The notes under the pieces: model-generated | Databases searched by the model: none | What the model saw: only the letters and a program-made list of their open reading frames with translations | Told to the model about the DNA's origin: nothing | Shown: positions 26,523 to 36,200 of the stretch, piece by piece | How positions within the stretch are numbered: position 1 is the stretch's first letter | Layout: each line of letters starts with the position of its first letter | Source: an uncultured Paraprevotella sp. | Lineage (GTDB): Bacteria; Bacteroidota; Bacteroidia; Bacteroidales; Bacteroidaceae | Direction of reading: 5' to 3' | Assembly (NCBI GenBank): GCA_944321565.1 | Contig: CALULT010000005.1 | Span: 20,592-84,591 of the forward strand | DNA length: 64,000 nt | Translations under genes and position numbers: made by a program

Positions 26523-27266
26523 TTAGCCGTTTTGCTTTTTGATAAAAGCATCCAACGCAGCGGTGATAGAAGGGTATTGCGGGGAAGGAGCTTCCAAATC
26601 CAAACGCAATCCTGCATCTTTCACTGCTTTGGCCGTAGTCGGGCCGAATGAGCCAATGGCGATATCCTTTTGTTCGAACTTGGGAAAGTTCTTCAGCAAT
26701 GCCTGTATGCCGGACGGGCTGAAGAAAATCAACATGTCGTAATCAAACTTCTCTTCCGAAGTAAAATCATTGCTCACAGTCCGATACATAACCACTTCCT
26801 TGTGGATGAGTTTCTTGGAATCCAGCAGGTTTGCTATCTCATCGTTATGTACGTCGGACAGGGGAACAAGATATTTTTCGGTTTTGTGCTTGACCATAGC
26901 AGGCAACAAATCGTCTATCTTCCCGGTTGAGCCAAAGAACACTTTACGTTTGCGATACTGTACATACTTTTGTATATAGAGCGCGATAGTTTCCGTAATG
27001 CAGAAATATTTCATGTCTTCAGGGATGGCTACGCGCAACTCCTTGCACAAAAGGAAAAAATGGTCAATGGCGTTGCGCGAAGTAAACACGATAGCCGTGT
27101 AATCCAAGATGGATACTTTCTGCTGGCGGAATTCTTTTGCCGAAAGTCCTTCAACTTTGATGAAGGGACGGAAGACTAAATCTACACCGTACTTGGAAGC
27201 GATCTCGAAATAAGGAGATTTCTCAGAGGTTGGTTTGGGTTGTGAAACCAATATCTTCTTAATCAT
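26523..27266 (-). CDS. hemD: Uroporphyrinogen-III synthase family protein
   Basis: A 247-residue two-domain HemD-fold protein that would cyclise hydroxymethylbilane to uroporphyrinogen III. Family features include VSQPKPTSEKSPYF near the N-terminus, AIVFTSRNAIDHF (about 58-70), LIFFSPSGIQALL (about 175-187) and IGSFGPTTAKAVKDAGL (about 200-216). Sequence conservation in HemD is low, so the assignment rests on these segments and length. The DUF4271 gene lies just upstream (16 bp), and a terminator follows. No other haem genes are in the window. Confidence 0.85.
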   Translation of the reverse strand: MIKKILVSQPKPTSEKSPYFEIASKYGVDLVFRPFIKVEGLSAKEFRQQKVSILDYTAIVFTSRNAIDHFFLLCKELRVAIPEDMKYFCITETIALYIQKYVQYRKRKVFFGSTGKIDDLLPAMVKHKTEKYLVPLSDVHNDEIANLLDSKKLIHKEVVMYRTVSNDFTSEEKFDYDMLIFFSPSGIQALLKNFPKFEQKDIAIGSFGPTTAKAVKDAGLRLDLEAPSPQYPSITAALDAFIKKQNG

Positions 27267-27282
27267 AGGTGTCCAAATATTT

Positions 27283-28293
27283 TTATAATAGTATGTCGTT
27301 CGTATATATCAGTGCCTGCCATAACCCGAAAAGGGGCATTATTTCAAGGGCACAAAAGTACACAATTAAATGCAGAACGCCATGAAAACTATGAAAAAAG
27401 ATGTAAAACGTCTTATAAAATAGGAGAAGTTTGACGAAAATGAGCAACAGAACCAAATAAGACAATGCGAGATGTGCGGGCAGGTTAAAATAAACCATGA
27501 CAAGAGCGAGGGGAAAAAACAAAATTCCTTCGCCGGCAACAAGAAAAGAATAGGATTCGCCCCAAGTTTTTCGTGCCTGCTTGTCAAAAAATACCCAATT
27601 CACAAAAGCATAAACGACTTGCTTAAGGCATAAATAGAGCCAACAAACAGCAATATAGATACCCAAAAGCGCATGGTAGGAAACAGGCACCATGAACAGG
27701 TCGTAGGTAGTTTGGACATAGTCAAAATAAATAAGCCCGGCCAAAAGCCCGGTTTGCAGGTAAAGGAACACGGCATGGCGCATTTCCCGACCTGTTTTCG
27801 TCCCAAAGAGCTGGTCTTTGTCCACCCGGTTCAGGAAAAAAATTTGGATGCGTTTCTGAATACCGCTCCTGTTGGCGGCTAAAATAGAAACCACCACAAA
27901 AAAGCAACATAACAGGATACAGGCCACCCAATTGTCGTTGCGCAACAAGTAAGGAAGCGGTTCGGATATTCTTCCAAAGGGACGAAATGGGATTTCCGGG
28001 TGATAGACAGGACTGTGCTGGAAAAAGCCTTCATCCTGGAAAGAAGGAAGTGTAGAAAATGACACATCCCCGGAGGGGATATCCCAACCGGGAAGATTCA
28101 ACGTGTCCGGACGGGTCGAGCGCACCTGCATACGCTCCGGAAGGTTGGCTTGAACAGCAGAGTCTTGTTGGGCAGGAGTAGCGTCTTCCGGCAGGCTCTC
28201 AATAATATCAGCCGGATGGAAGTCTTTTTTCCGAACGGTTGCCCGGATGAAGGTTTGGCTGGCCGGGGGGCGGTTTTGAATAGAATCTCTCAT
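27283..28293 (-). CDS. DUF4271-type membrane protein
   Basis: A 336-residue protein with a long soluble, Pro- and acid-rich N-terminal region (about residues 1-115) and five to six hydrophobic segments from about 122 to 330 (WVACILLCCFFVVVSIL, YLQTGLLAGLIYF, YHALLGIYIAVCWLYL, ILFFPLALVMVYFNL, LVLLLIFVKLLLFY, LIVYFCALEIMPLF). The hemD-DUF4271 neighbourhood fits the Bacteroidetes DUF4271 family. No function is established. It starts 3 bp after the LOG-family gene stop. Confidence 0.65.
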   Translation of the reverse strand: MRDSIQNRPPASQTFIRATVRKKDFHPADIIESLPEDATPAQQDSAVQANLPERMQVRSTRPDTLNLPGWDIPSGDVSFSTLPSFQDEGFFQHSPVYHPEIPFRPFGRISEPLPYLLRNDNWVACILLCCFFVVVSILAANRSGIQKRIQIFFLNRVDKDQLFGTKTGREMRHAVFLYLQTGLLAGLIYFDYVQTTYDLFMVPVSYHALLGIYIAVCWLYLCLKQVVYAFVNWVFFDKQARKTWGESYSFLVAGEGILFFPLALVMVYFNLPAHLALSYLVLLLIFVKLLLFYKTFYIFFHSFHGVLHLIVYFCALEIMPLFGLWQALIYTNDILL

Positions 28294-28296
28294 GGC

Positions 28297-28884
28297 TTAA
28301 ATGGCGGCGAATTTGCGGATGCTTTTATCCCAACATGGTGTGGACAGCAAGAGACTAACAGCTTCTGCAGGAGAAGATGCCACTTTCCATATATCCAAGT
28401 GAGCCGGACGCATGAAATGTTCTTCGGCTGCGCGTGAGAGCATCTCCAGCAAAGGGTCGTAGAAACCTTGGGCATTCAGGATGACAATAGGATTCAAATA
28501 TAACCCCAATTGTTTCCAGGTGATGATTTCGAGCAGTTCTTCCAACGTGCCGCATCCGCCGGGCAAGGCGATGATGCCGTCCGAGAGACGAGCCATCGTT
28601 TCCTTGCGGCTGTGCATGTCATTGGTTTCAATCAGTTCTGTCAACCCAGGGTGGCACCATCCTTGTTCTATCATGAAACGGGGAATAACACCTGTCACTT
28701 TTCCGCCTGCAGCAAGACAAGCATCGGCACAGGCTTTCATCAATCCTTGGTTGCCCGCACCGTTAACCAGCCGTATGCCTTGTCCGGCCAGCATCCTCCC
28801 CAATTCGGAAGCAACATGAAAATAGGCTTCCGGCACTTGTGTGCTGGAAGCCGAATATACGCAAACAGATTGAATATGGTTCAT
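28297..28884 (-). CDS. LOG-family (TIGR00730) protein
   Basis: A 195-residue Rossmann-fold protein of the lysine-decarboxylase-like / LOG family. The diagnostic PGGCGTLEELLE (PGGxGTxxE) lies near residue 107, preceded by SRKETMARLSDGIIAL. Characterised members hydrolyse nucleoside monophosphates such as cytokinin ribotides or AMP. The start at 28884 gives MNHIQSVCVYSASS, the normal N-terminus; an upstream reading to 28941 would run into metK. It begins 2 bp after the metK stop, so the two are co-transcribed. Confidence 0.87.
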   Translation of the reverse strand: MNHIQSVCVYSASSTQVPEAYFHVASELGRMLAGQGIRLVNGAGNQGLMKACADACLAAGGKVTGVIPRFMIEQGWCHPGLTELIETNDMHSRKETMARLSDGIIALPGGCGTLEELLEIITWKQLGLYLNPIVILNAQGFYDPLLEMLSRAAEEHFMRPAHLDIWKVASSPAEAVSLLLSTPCWDKSIRKFAAI

Positions 28885-28886
28885 GG

Positions 28887-30173
28887 TCAGGACAGTCCGA
28901 AAGCTGCTTTTATCTTGTCCACGTAATCCAATTTTTCCCAAGTGAACAACTCCACTTCCATGGTTTTCGTAGGCATGTAGCGGCTTTGGAACACTTTGGT
29001 GACAACACGGGGCTGACGACCCAAATGGCCATATGCGGCAGTCTCCTCATAAATGGGATTGCGCAACTTCAAGCGGTCTTCAATGGCTTTCGGACGCAGG
29101 TCGAACAGTTCCGCAATCTTTTGTGCGATGTCCCCGTCACTCATCTTGACATGGCTGCGCCCGTAGGTGTTGACGTAGATGTTCACCGGACGCGCCACGC
29201 CGATGGCATAGCTGACTTGCACCAGCATCTCGTCGGCCACACCGGCCGCTACCATGTTCTTGGCGATATGGCGGGCGGCATATGCAGCCGAGCGGTCCAC
29301 CTTGGAAGGATCTTTTCCCGAAAAAGCACCTCCGCCATGCGCCCCTTTTCCGCCATAGGTGTCCACGATGATTTTGCGTCCGGTCAACCCAGTGTCTCCG
29401 TGCGGGCCTCCGATGACAAACTTGCCTGTCGGATTAACATGATAGGTGATGTTTCCGTCAAACAGTCTGAGGATGTCCGGGTTGTGTATCTCGCTGATGA
29501 CGCGGGGCATCAGGATGTGAATGACATCTTCGCGTATCTTGTCCAGCATCTTGCGGTCGGCCTCTTCCTGATTGCCGTCCACGGGTTGCACGAAATCGTC
29601 GTGCTGGGTGGAAACCACGATGGTGTCCACGCGCACAGGCTTCCCGTGTGCGTCATATTCGATGGTCACCTGGCTTTTGGCATCAGGACGGAGGTAGGTC
29701 ATTTCCTTGCCTTCGCGCCGTATGTCGGCCAATACGCGCAGGATTTTGTGGCTCAGGTCAAGGGACAGCGGCATGAAGTTTTCTGTTTCGTTGGTGGCGT
29801 AGCCGAACATCATGCCTTGGTCGCCCGCACCTTGCTCCATGGGGTCTTCGCGCTCCACGCCCCGGTTGATGTCCGGGCTTTGTTCATGGATGGCAGACAA
29901 CACGCCACAGCTTTCGGCTTCGAACTTGTATTCCGCTTTGGTGTAGCCGATGCGGCGGATGGTGCGCCGCGCGATTTCCTGCAAATCGACATAAGCTTTT
30001 GATTTCACCTCTCCGGCCACGATGACCTGTCCGGTGGTGACCATCGTCTCGCAAGCCACTTTTGATTCGGGGTCGAAAGCCAATAATTCGTCCAGGATGG
30101 CATCGGAAATCTGGTCTGCCACTTTGTCGGGGTGTCCTTCGGACACGGATTCTGAAGTAAATAAGTAACCCAT
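28887..30173 (-). CDS. metK: S-adenosylmethionine synthetase
   Basis: It makes SAM from methionine and ATP. The 428-residue protein has the standard three-domain MetK sequence with [19 protein letters not shown] at the N-terminus, [12 protein letters not shown] (about 118-129), the phosphate loop [19 protein letters not shown] (about 280-298) and metal-binding acidic residues. It is longer than E. coli MetK (384) because of insertions typical of Bacteroidetes. No SAM riboswitch was recognised in the 279-bp leader shared with the divergent GH51-GH43 gene. Confidence 0.97.
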   Translation of the reverse strand: MGYLFTSESVSEGHPDKVADQISDAILDELLAFDPESKVACETMVTTGQVIVAGEVKSKAYVDLQEIARRTIRRIGYTKAEYKFEAESCGVLSAIHEQSPDINRGVEREDPMEQGAGDQGMMFGYATNETENFMPLSLDLSHKILRVLADIRREGKEMTYLRPDAKSQVTIEYDAHGKPVRVDTIVVSTQHDDFVQPVDGNQEEADRKMLDKIREDVIHILMPRVISEIHNPDILRLFDGNITYHVNPTGKFVIGGPHGDTGLTGRKIIVDTYGGKGAHGGGAFSGKDPSKVDRSAAYAARHIAKNMVAAGVADEMLVQVSYAIGVARPVNIYVNTYGRSHVKMSDGDIAQKIAELFDLRPKAIEDRLKLRNPIYEETAAYGHLGRQPRVVTKVFQSRYMPTKTMEVELFTWEKLDYVDKIKAAFGLS

Positions 30174-30312
30174 TTTTTTTGTAATTTGAATAAATGATAA
30201 GTTGAAAATGGGGTTTCATTGGGAAGGTATGCGTGCAATGCGGACATTGCCTTTAGCATTTTTTACTGTGGTTGCAAGCCGCCCAAATCTATCCACATTT
30301 GTATTTCGTCTG

Positions 30313-30320
30313 CAAAGTTA
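30313..30320 (-). promoter_or_regulatory. -7 box for metK
   Basis: The minus strand reads TAACTTTG (TAnnTTTG), about 140 bases before the metK start, giving a long leader. Confidence 0.45.
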
Positions 30321-30394
30321 AGGAGAAAAGAAGAAAAGAGGCGTGTTTTCCCCAATTATTTATGTTTTTATTAGGTTTCTAGCTCGTTTTTTCC

Positions 30395-30402
30395 TATTTT
30401 TG
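30395..30402 (+). promoter_or_regulatory. -7 box for the GH51-GH43 gene
   Basis: TATTTTTG matches TAnnTTTG and lies 50 bases before the ATG at 30453. No good TTTG at the usual spacing was seen. Confidence 0.45.
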
Positions 30403-30452
30403 ACGCAGGAACGAGTTTTATTGATTAACCTAACGACAATAATTTATTTATC

Positions 30453-33400
30453 ATGAACAAATCTCCTATTTTCAGGTGGGGCGCGACGCTGGCCATGGCG
30501 GTCTGCATGCTGTCTGCCCCGGCACAGGTGACGTTGGACATTGATGCTGGCCGGCGTGGACCTGCCATCGGCGAGCGTCATTACGGCCTTTTCTTCGAGG
30601 AAATCAACCATGCGGGTGATGGTGGCTTGTATGCGGAGTTGATTCACAACCGCTCGTTTGAGGACAACGCGGCGAATCCGGACAAGTGGTGGGCGGTAGG
30701 CAAAGCCGACATGTCTGTCACCACGGAAGGGCTGCTCAACGCGGCGCAAGGACATGCCCTTAGGCTGCAGATGCACGCACCGGGCGATGGTGTGCGCAAC
30801 GAAGGTTTTTGGGGCATCGACGTGGTGGAAGGACGCGTTTACAAGCTGTCTTTTTGGATTCGCGCGGAGGAGGCTTATGAAGGTGTGTTGACTTGCTCGT
30901 TGCAGGCAGAAGACGGCACATCGTTGGGTGCGACGGAAATCCCGGCGGACGTGAACGGCGAGTGGGTGAAGCTGGAAGCTGAAATCACGGCCACGGGCGA
31001 TGACCCGAAAGGATGGTTTGTGCTGACCGGAGATACGCCGGGCACGGTGGTGCTGGACGTGGTGAGCCTCTTCCCGCCGACATGGAAAGGCCGTGCGAAC
31101 GGTTGCCGACCCGACTTGGCTGAAATGCTGGCGGCAATGAAGCCCGGATTCGTGCGTTTTCCCGGCGGATGCTATGTGGAAGGCGTGTGGGGAGGCGGGA
31201 GCACGAACCGCTTTGAATGGAAGAAGACCATCGGGCCGATAGAGGAACGTCCGGGCCACATGAACCAGAACTGGGGCTACCGCGTGACGGACGGGATGGG
31301 ATTCCACGAGATGCTCCAGCTGACGGAAGATTTGGGCGCGGAACCGCTCTTCGTGGTGAACATGGGCATGGGGCACGGCTGGGCCGAAGACTACCGCCAG
31401 ATTGATGAATACATCCAAGAGGCGCTTGACGCGATTGAGTATTGCAACGGCGACGCGCAGACCACGAAATGGGGCGCGGAGCGGGCAAAGAACGGGCATC
31501 CTGAGCCCTTCAATTTGCGCCTGATAGAGATAGGAAATGAGAATTATAACTTTTCCTCTGAAAACAATAGCGACCAAAGCGACCACTATGCGGAACGTTA
31601 CATCCAGTTCTTCGAGGCCATCCGCGAAAAATATCCCGAAGTGACAATTATCGGCAACGTGGAAGCATGGGGCACAGACAATCCGTCGTGGCGCAATCCC
31701 TATCCCGTAGATGTGGTGGATGAGCATTATTACCGCAACCCGTCTTGGTTTGAAGGGAAATATAACAAATATGACACTTACAGCCGTTCGGCCCACAAGA
31801 TTTATGTGGGCGAATATGCCGTGACGCAGGATTTCGGTGTGCAAGGTCACTTGGAGGCCGCTTTGGGCGAGGCCGTGTTCATGCTGGGCATGGAAAATAA
31901 TTCGGACGTGTGCGTGATGAACAGCTACGCGCCGATATTTGCCAATGTGAACAACTACAATTGGCGTCCGGACATGATACAGTTCGATAGCCGCACAAGC
32001 TATGGTACTCCCTCGTATTATGTGCAACAGCTTTTCCCGAACAACGTGGGGAAAGAGAATGTGGAGTGGACGGAAGAAAACAATACGTCCCGTCGTGTAG
32101 GGTTGAGCACGTGGAGCACGACCGTCACGTTTGACAACGTGCGGGTGACGGGCGGCGATGGCACGGAAATATTCAGCGATGACTTTTCGTCCTCTAATTC
32201 CTTGTGGCAGGCAGGCGGCGGACGTTGGGAGGTGTCTGGCGGACAACTCCACCAAGAGGATGTCGCCATGATGGGCTCGGTGTACGTGTGCGACATTGAA
32301 GCCGGGGATGATTATACTTTTGAGGTGGAGGCCACGAAAAACAGCGGGGCTGAAGGTTTCCTGATTGCGTTCAATTACGTTGATGACAAGAATTATTGCT
32401 GGTGGAACTTGGGCGGATGGAACAACACGCAGCATGGCGTGGAAGTTTGCTCGGACGGGGTGAAGTCCACGGTGGCTTCCGTGGCGGGCGCTTTGGAGAC
32501 GGGGCGCACCTACCGCATACGGATCCGGGTGGAGGGTACGCGCGTGAGATGCTACCTCGATGATGAATTGCTGCACGACTTTACGTTGCCTGCCGTCGAG
32601 CGGCGCAAGGTGTATGCGGCTGCCAGCATCGACGACGAGGCGGGTGTGCTTTATGTCAAACTGGTCAACCCGCATGCCGCGGCGCAGGCCGTGACTGTCA
32701 ACTTGGCCAACGCTTCCGTCACGGGAGGCAGCATGGTGGAGCTGACAAGCGGGAGCAATAAAGATGAAAATTCGCTGGACAACCCGCGCAATGTCGTGCC
32801 GCGCGAATCGACGCTGGACGTTGCCGGGCAGCGGTTCACGGTGGACATGCCGGCTTGGTCGCTCCGAATCTTGCGGCTGGACGTGACGGACGTGAAAATC
32901 GTGGAGGAAGAACCTGCCACGTTGCCCGAACCGCTGGTGCAATACAGTTTTGAGGCAGGGAAAGGCACGGACGATTCGGGCACTTTCCAAGGCACGTTGC
33001 AGGGCGGCGCGTCCGTTGTGGCCATGGAGGATGGCAACCACGCGCTCTACACCGGGGCGGATGCAAAGGGCGGTTACCTGGATATGGGAGCCGATATGGC
33101 CCGTGCGACGCTCGGCGCGATAGAGGAGGATTATTCCGTGTCGGTGGACATTGCCTTGGCCGGCGTGGGCAACCTGGCGCAGGCATGCTGGGCCTATGGA
33201 CTGGCGGACGGGACGGACAAATATATGGGGCTGGTCGGTTCGGCCGGCAACATGGACTGGAGCTTCACGGCCAAAGGTGATGCGGGGGCCAGTTTCGTGG
33301 CTTCGCGCGGCGGGTTGGGATATGGCCGGTGGCATAATCTGACCTACGTGCAGGAAGGCGGCATGGCCCGCTTCTACGTGGACGGGCGGCTGGTTGCGGA

Positions 33401-35735
33401 ACAAGAGACCTCTTTCCATCCGGCGGATATCGCGGAGGGGCTGACGGAGGCTTATTTGGGGCGTTCGCCTTTTGAGAATGTCGCCTTGATGGCTGAGACT
33501 TATATGGATAATTTCCGAATTTACGGGCAGGCATTGGATGCCGCCCAAGTGGAGGAACTTTATGAGCAGGTGGCAGGCTTTTCGATGGAATCCGGCGAGG
33601 CAGACCTTGTGGATGCCTCAGCAGAGCTGGAGGCGCTTGGCAAGAAATTCGGTTTCCTGCATGCCACGGTCGCCCTTCCGGCGGAGACGGACGGAGGCGT
33701 TCCTTTGGCATGGGCGTTTGAACCCGGGGAGGCCAACGGCGGGCGCGTGACGCTCAGCGGGAACACGCTTTCGGTAAACAGCCTTCCTCAAGGCGTTGAA
33801 CCGGTTATGGCGGGCACGTTGAAGGTTTCCATCGGCGGCGATGCGTCCGCTTCTTGGTCGTGCCCCGTGCGGCTGGCACCGGATGACAACCGTCATGGCT
33901 ACCTGTATTGCTTCATGAATGCAGGCAATGAAATCACCAACTTCGCGTTGGGTACGAAGGAAGACCGGGGACACGTGTTCAACGTCCTGCTCGACGAGGG
34001 AGAGGTGTTCGACACGGAAGCCTTGGCCGGCATCGAGGGCGGCACACGCGATGCTTACCTCGGGCGCGGCGAAGAGGCGGACGGCTATTTCATCACCACC
34101 ACGGACATGAAGCAACACGCTTCGGGTGTGTGGAACAACCATGGCATCAACCTGCTGCGTTCCAAGGACCTCATCCATTGGGAAGGCACGACGTTCGATT
34201 TCACCAAGGGCAAGTCCATCTTCTCAGACCCCGAGGCCGTGACGGGCATCTATGACACGGACGAGGAATATGCCCGCATCAACCGCGTGTGGGCGCCTCA
34301 GTTCGTCTGGGACAAGGACTATGGCAATGGCGAGGGGGCTTACTTGGTGTATTACTCCATCCTTTCCACGAACGAGGGCGACACGCGCGACCGCATCTTT
34401 TATTCGTATGCCGACCGGGAGTTTAAGACATTGACCCAGCCCCGGCTTTTCTTCGACCCGGGCGTGGCGGTCATTGATGCCGACATCGTATATAATCCCT
34501 ACGACGGCCTTTATCACATGTTTTACAAGCGCGAAGGGGCTTCGGGCACCGAGCGCGGCATTTATGAGGCCACGAGCGACCGCCTTGTGGGCGGTACGTG
34601 GACTGACGTGGCGCACGTGACCAACGAAGGCAGTGAGCTGGTGGAAGCCCCCACGGCAGTGCGCCGCATCAATGAGGACGGCTACAATCTTTATTATATG
34701 CGTTATTCCGGCGGAAGCGCCTACAAATATTGCGAGACCGACCACTTGGGATTGAACATCAGCTATTCGACGAACGTGGGCGGCACAGGTGCGTTCCAGC
34801 ACGGCTCGGTGATGACCGTCACGGAGGAAGAATACGTCATGCTGCAGGCCTGGAGCGACGTGCGCCTTCTCCTTCCGGAAATCATTTTATTGAAAGAGGA
34901 AAGCGGGAGCGCGGCCTTTGACGAAGCCATCCGGCAGGCGGAAAGCGCGTTGGATTTGACTACGGTGGCGGAGCTGGCTTCGGCTCTTCCGGCGGCCCGT
35001 GCCGCCCTGATGGATGCCGCCGTGGCATACGCGGAGGAGGAATCCGGGGAAGGAGAAACCGACTTGACCTTCCTCCTGAAGAATCCCGGTTTCGATGAAT
35101 ATGGCTCGGGCTGGAGCGGTACGGCGTTCTCGGCAGCGGGCCCCGATGTGGCAGAATTTTTCAACACTACTTTTGACACTTATCAGGTGTTGCGCGACAT
35201 GCCTGCGGGGACATACCGTTTCCTCTGCCAGGGCTTTTACCGCGATGGAGACTATGTGGTGGCCTATCCTGCCCGACAGGACGGGACGGAGCAGTTGCGG
35301 GCGGTGCTTTACGTGAACGACGCGGCACAGCCTTTCATGTCGCTCTTCGATGAGTCCGCGCCCTACACTTATTCGCCCTATACTTATCCCGACAACGTGG
35401 CAACGGCTCACAGGGCCTTCAACATTGACGGCGAGTATGCAGACAACGAAGTGGAATACAAGCAGGAGCAGCGAGGCGACCTGCGGCTGGGCATTGCCAA
35501 AGACGAGTACCAGACGCACGATTGGACGTGTTTTGACAATTTCCGTCTTTATTTCAAAGCCTTGCCGACGGCCATCCGTGAAGTGACGGGAACAACTGTG
35601 GGCAATCCGGTGAATGTTTATACCATCAGCGGTATGAAAGTACGCAGCAGGGTCGCCCAGGACAAGGCTGTAGAGGGCCTGGCCAAAGGCATTTATATCG
35701 TTGGGGGGCGGAAAGTGGTCGTGAGCAAACACTAA
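30453..35735 (+). CDS. Secreted bimodular GH51-GH43 arabinofuranosidase
   Basis: A 1760-residue enzyme with a signal peptide (about 1-25). The GH51 module (about 30-555) has FFEEINHAGDGGLYAE, Glu363 in EIGNENYNF as acid/base and Glu454 in YVGEYAVTQ as nucleophile. Its terminal beta domain seems to be interrupted by a concanavalin-like insert (about 560-730). A LamG-like domain (about 825-1040) and an Ig-like stretch (about 1050-1140) follow. A GH43-like propeller (about 1142-1484) includes DAYLGRGEEADGYF, GINLLRSKDLIHWE and WAPQFVWDKDY. Last are a short helical segment, a carbohydrate-binding-like sandwich (about 1535-1700) and a YTISGMKV...GIYIVGG C-terminal module. Both catalytic families release arabinose, so it likely debranches arabinan or arabinoxylan. 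It is monocistronic, with its own terminator. Confidence 0.9.
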   Translation: MNKSPIFRWGATLAMAVCMLSAPAQVTLDIDAGRRGPAIGERHYGLFFEEINHAGDGGLYAELIHNRSFEDNAANPDKWWAVGKADMSVTTEGLLNAAQGHALRLQMHAPGDGVRNEGFWGIDVVEGRVYKLSFWIRAEEAYEGVLTCSLQAEDGTSLGATEIPADVNGEWVKLEAEITATGDDPKGWFVLTGDTPGTVVLDVVSLFPPTWKGRANGCRPDLAEMLAAMKPGFVRFPGGCYVEGVWGGGSTNRFEWKKTIGPIEERPGHMNQNWGYRVTDGMGFHEMLQLTEDLGAEPLFVVNMGMGHGWAEDYRQIDEYIQEALDAIEYCNGDAQTTKWGAERAKNGHPEPFNLRLIEIGNENYNFSSENNSDQSDHYAERYIQFFEAIREKYPEVTIIGNVEAWGTDNPSWRNPYPVDVVDEHYYRNPSWFEGKYNKYDTYSRSAHKIYVGEYAVTQDFGVQGHLEAALGEAVFMLGMENNSDVCVMNSYAPIFANVNNYNWRPDMIQFDSRTSYGTPSYYVQQLFPNNVGKENVEWTEENNTSRRVGLSTWSTTVTFDNVRVTGGDGTEIFSDDFSSSNSLWQAGGGRWEVSGGQLHQEDVAMMGSVYVCDIEAGDDYTFEVEATKNSGAEGFLIAFNYVDDKNYCWWNLGGWNNTQHGVEVCSDGVKSTVASVAGALETGRTYRIRIRVEGTRVRCYLDDELLHDFTLPAVERRKVYAAASIDDEAGVLYVKLVNPHAAAQAVTVNLANASVTGGSMVELTSGSNKDENSLDNPRNVVPRESTLDVAGQRFTVDMPAWSLRILRLDVTDVKIVEEEPATLPEPLVQYSFEAGKGTDDSGTFQGTLQGGASVVAMEDGNHALYTGADAKGGYLDMGADMARATLGAIEEDYSVSVDIALAGVGNLAQACWAYGLADGTDKYMGLVGSAGNMDWSFTAKGDAGASFVASRGGLGYGRWHNLTYVQEGGMARFYVDGRLVAEQETSFHPADIAEGLTEAYLGRSPFENVALMAETYMDNFRIYGQALDAAQVEELYEQVAGFSMESGEADLVDASAELEALGKKFGFLHATVALPAETDGGVPLAWAFEPGEANGGRVTLSGNTLSVNSLPQGVEPVMAGTLKVSIGGDASASWSCPVRLAPDDNRHGYLYCFMNAGNEITNFALGTKEDRGHVFNVLLDEGEVFDTEALAGIEGGTRDAYLGRGEEADGYFITTTDMKQHASGVWNNHGINLLRSKDLIHWEGTTFDFTKGKSIFSDPEAVTGIYDTDEEYARINRVWAPQFVWDKDYGNGEGAYLVYYSILSTNEGDTRDRIFYSYADREFKTLTQPRLFFDPGVAVIDADIVYNPYDGLYHMFYKREGASGTERGIYEATSDRLVGGTWTDVAHVTNEGSELVEAPTAVRRINEDGYNLYYMRYSGGSAYKYCETDHLGLNISYSTNVGGTGAFQHGSVMTVTEEEYVMLQAWSDVRLLLPEIILLKEESGSAAFDEAIRQAESALDLTTVAELASALPAARAALMDAAVAYAEEESGEGETDLTFLLKNPGFDEYGSGWSGTAFSAAGPDVAEFFNTTFDTYQVLRDMPAGTYRFLCQGFYRDGDYVVAYPARQDGTEQLRAVLYVNDAAQPFMSLFDESAPYTYSPYTYPDNVATAHRAFNIDGEYADNEVEYKQEQRGDLRLGIAKDEYQTHDWTCFDNFRLYFKALPTAIREVTGTTVGNPVNVYTISGMKVRSRVAQDKAVEGLAKGIYIVGGRKVVVSKH

Positions 35736-35761
35736 GAAAAGACACCCTTCATATTGAACAG

Positions 35762-35798
35762 ATGCGGTCTTCGGGACGGAAACGTCCGGAGACCGCAT
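35762..35798 (+). terminator. Terminator of the GH51-GH43 gene
   Basis: ATGCGGTCT (35762-35770) pairs with AGACCGCAT (35790-35798); CGGGACG and CGTCCGG extend the stem around a GAAA tetraloop. The following bases are AT-rich rather than a pure T tract. Confidence 0.75.
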
Positions 35799-35915
35799 TA
35801 TATATTATAGCCGAACAAAAATGGTTTGCGAAAAATCTTCCTGCATGTCGGGGAAGGAAAAGCAGTTCGTCCGGACAGGGTGTGCATAGAGGACTCCCCG
35901 CCTCACGGCCTAAAA

Positions 35916-36067
35916 GTTTCAGAGCCTGAAACACCCAGTTTCAGAGCCTGAAACACTCTGTTCCAAAGCCTGGAACACCCGGTTTCAAGGCCTGAAACAC
36001 CCAGTTCCAAGTGCCTGAAACACCCAGTTCCAAGTGCTTGAAACACCCAGTTCCAAGTGCTTGAAAC
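35916..36067. repeat. Tandem palindromic repeat array 2 (7 units, period 22-23 bp)
   Basis: Units start at 35916, 35938, 35960, 35982, 36004, 36027 and 36050 (spacing 22 four times, then 23 twice). Each is a palindrome of 17-18 bases plus a spacer close to ACCCA. Unit 1 is GTTTCAG-agc-CTGAAAC. Unit 3 is GTTCCA-aagcc-TGGAAC, where both arms changed together so pairing is kept. Later units (GTTCCA...TGAAAC) have a G-T or mismatched pair. The array lies in the gap between the converging GH51-GH43 and EamA genes (35736-36200); apart from the terminator and array I see nothing else in it. Units are too short and lack unique spacers, so it is not CRISPR. Confidence 0.85.
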
Positions 36068-36200
36068 TTTCATGCTTGGATATTATTCCCAAAAACCACA
36101 CAAAAAGAAGAGCCGGAGTCACTTCTAACTAAGTTTCGTTGTGCAATTCGCAAACCATTTCTTTTTGACTATATATGTGCGTTAGACCGACTCGTTCGTC

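Noticed and set aside
30444-33548. A 1034-codon open frame antisense to the GH51-GH43 gene
   Set aside because: The sense strand has signal peptide, catalytic motifs and domains. The antisense frame has no recognisable pattern and arises from GC-rich codon use.
35916-36067. CRISPR array
   Set aside because: Units of 22-23 bp follow without unique spacers, each is a palindrome, and no cas genes are present.
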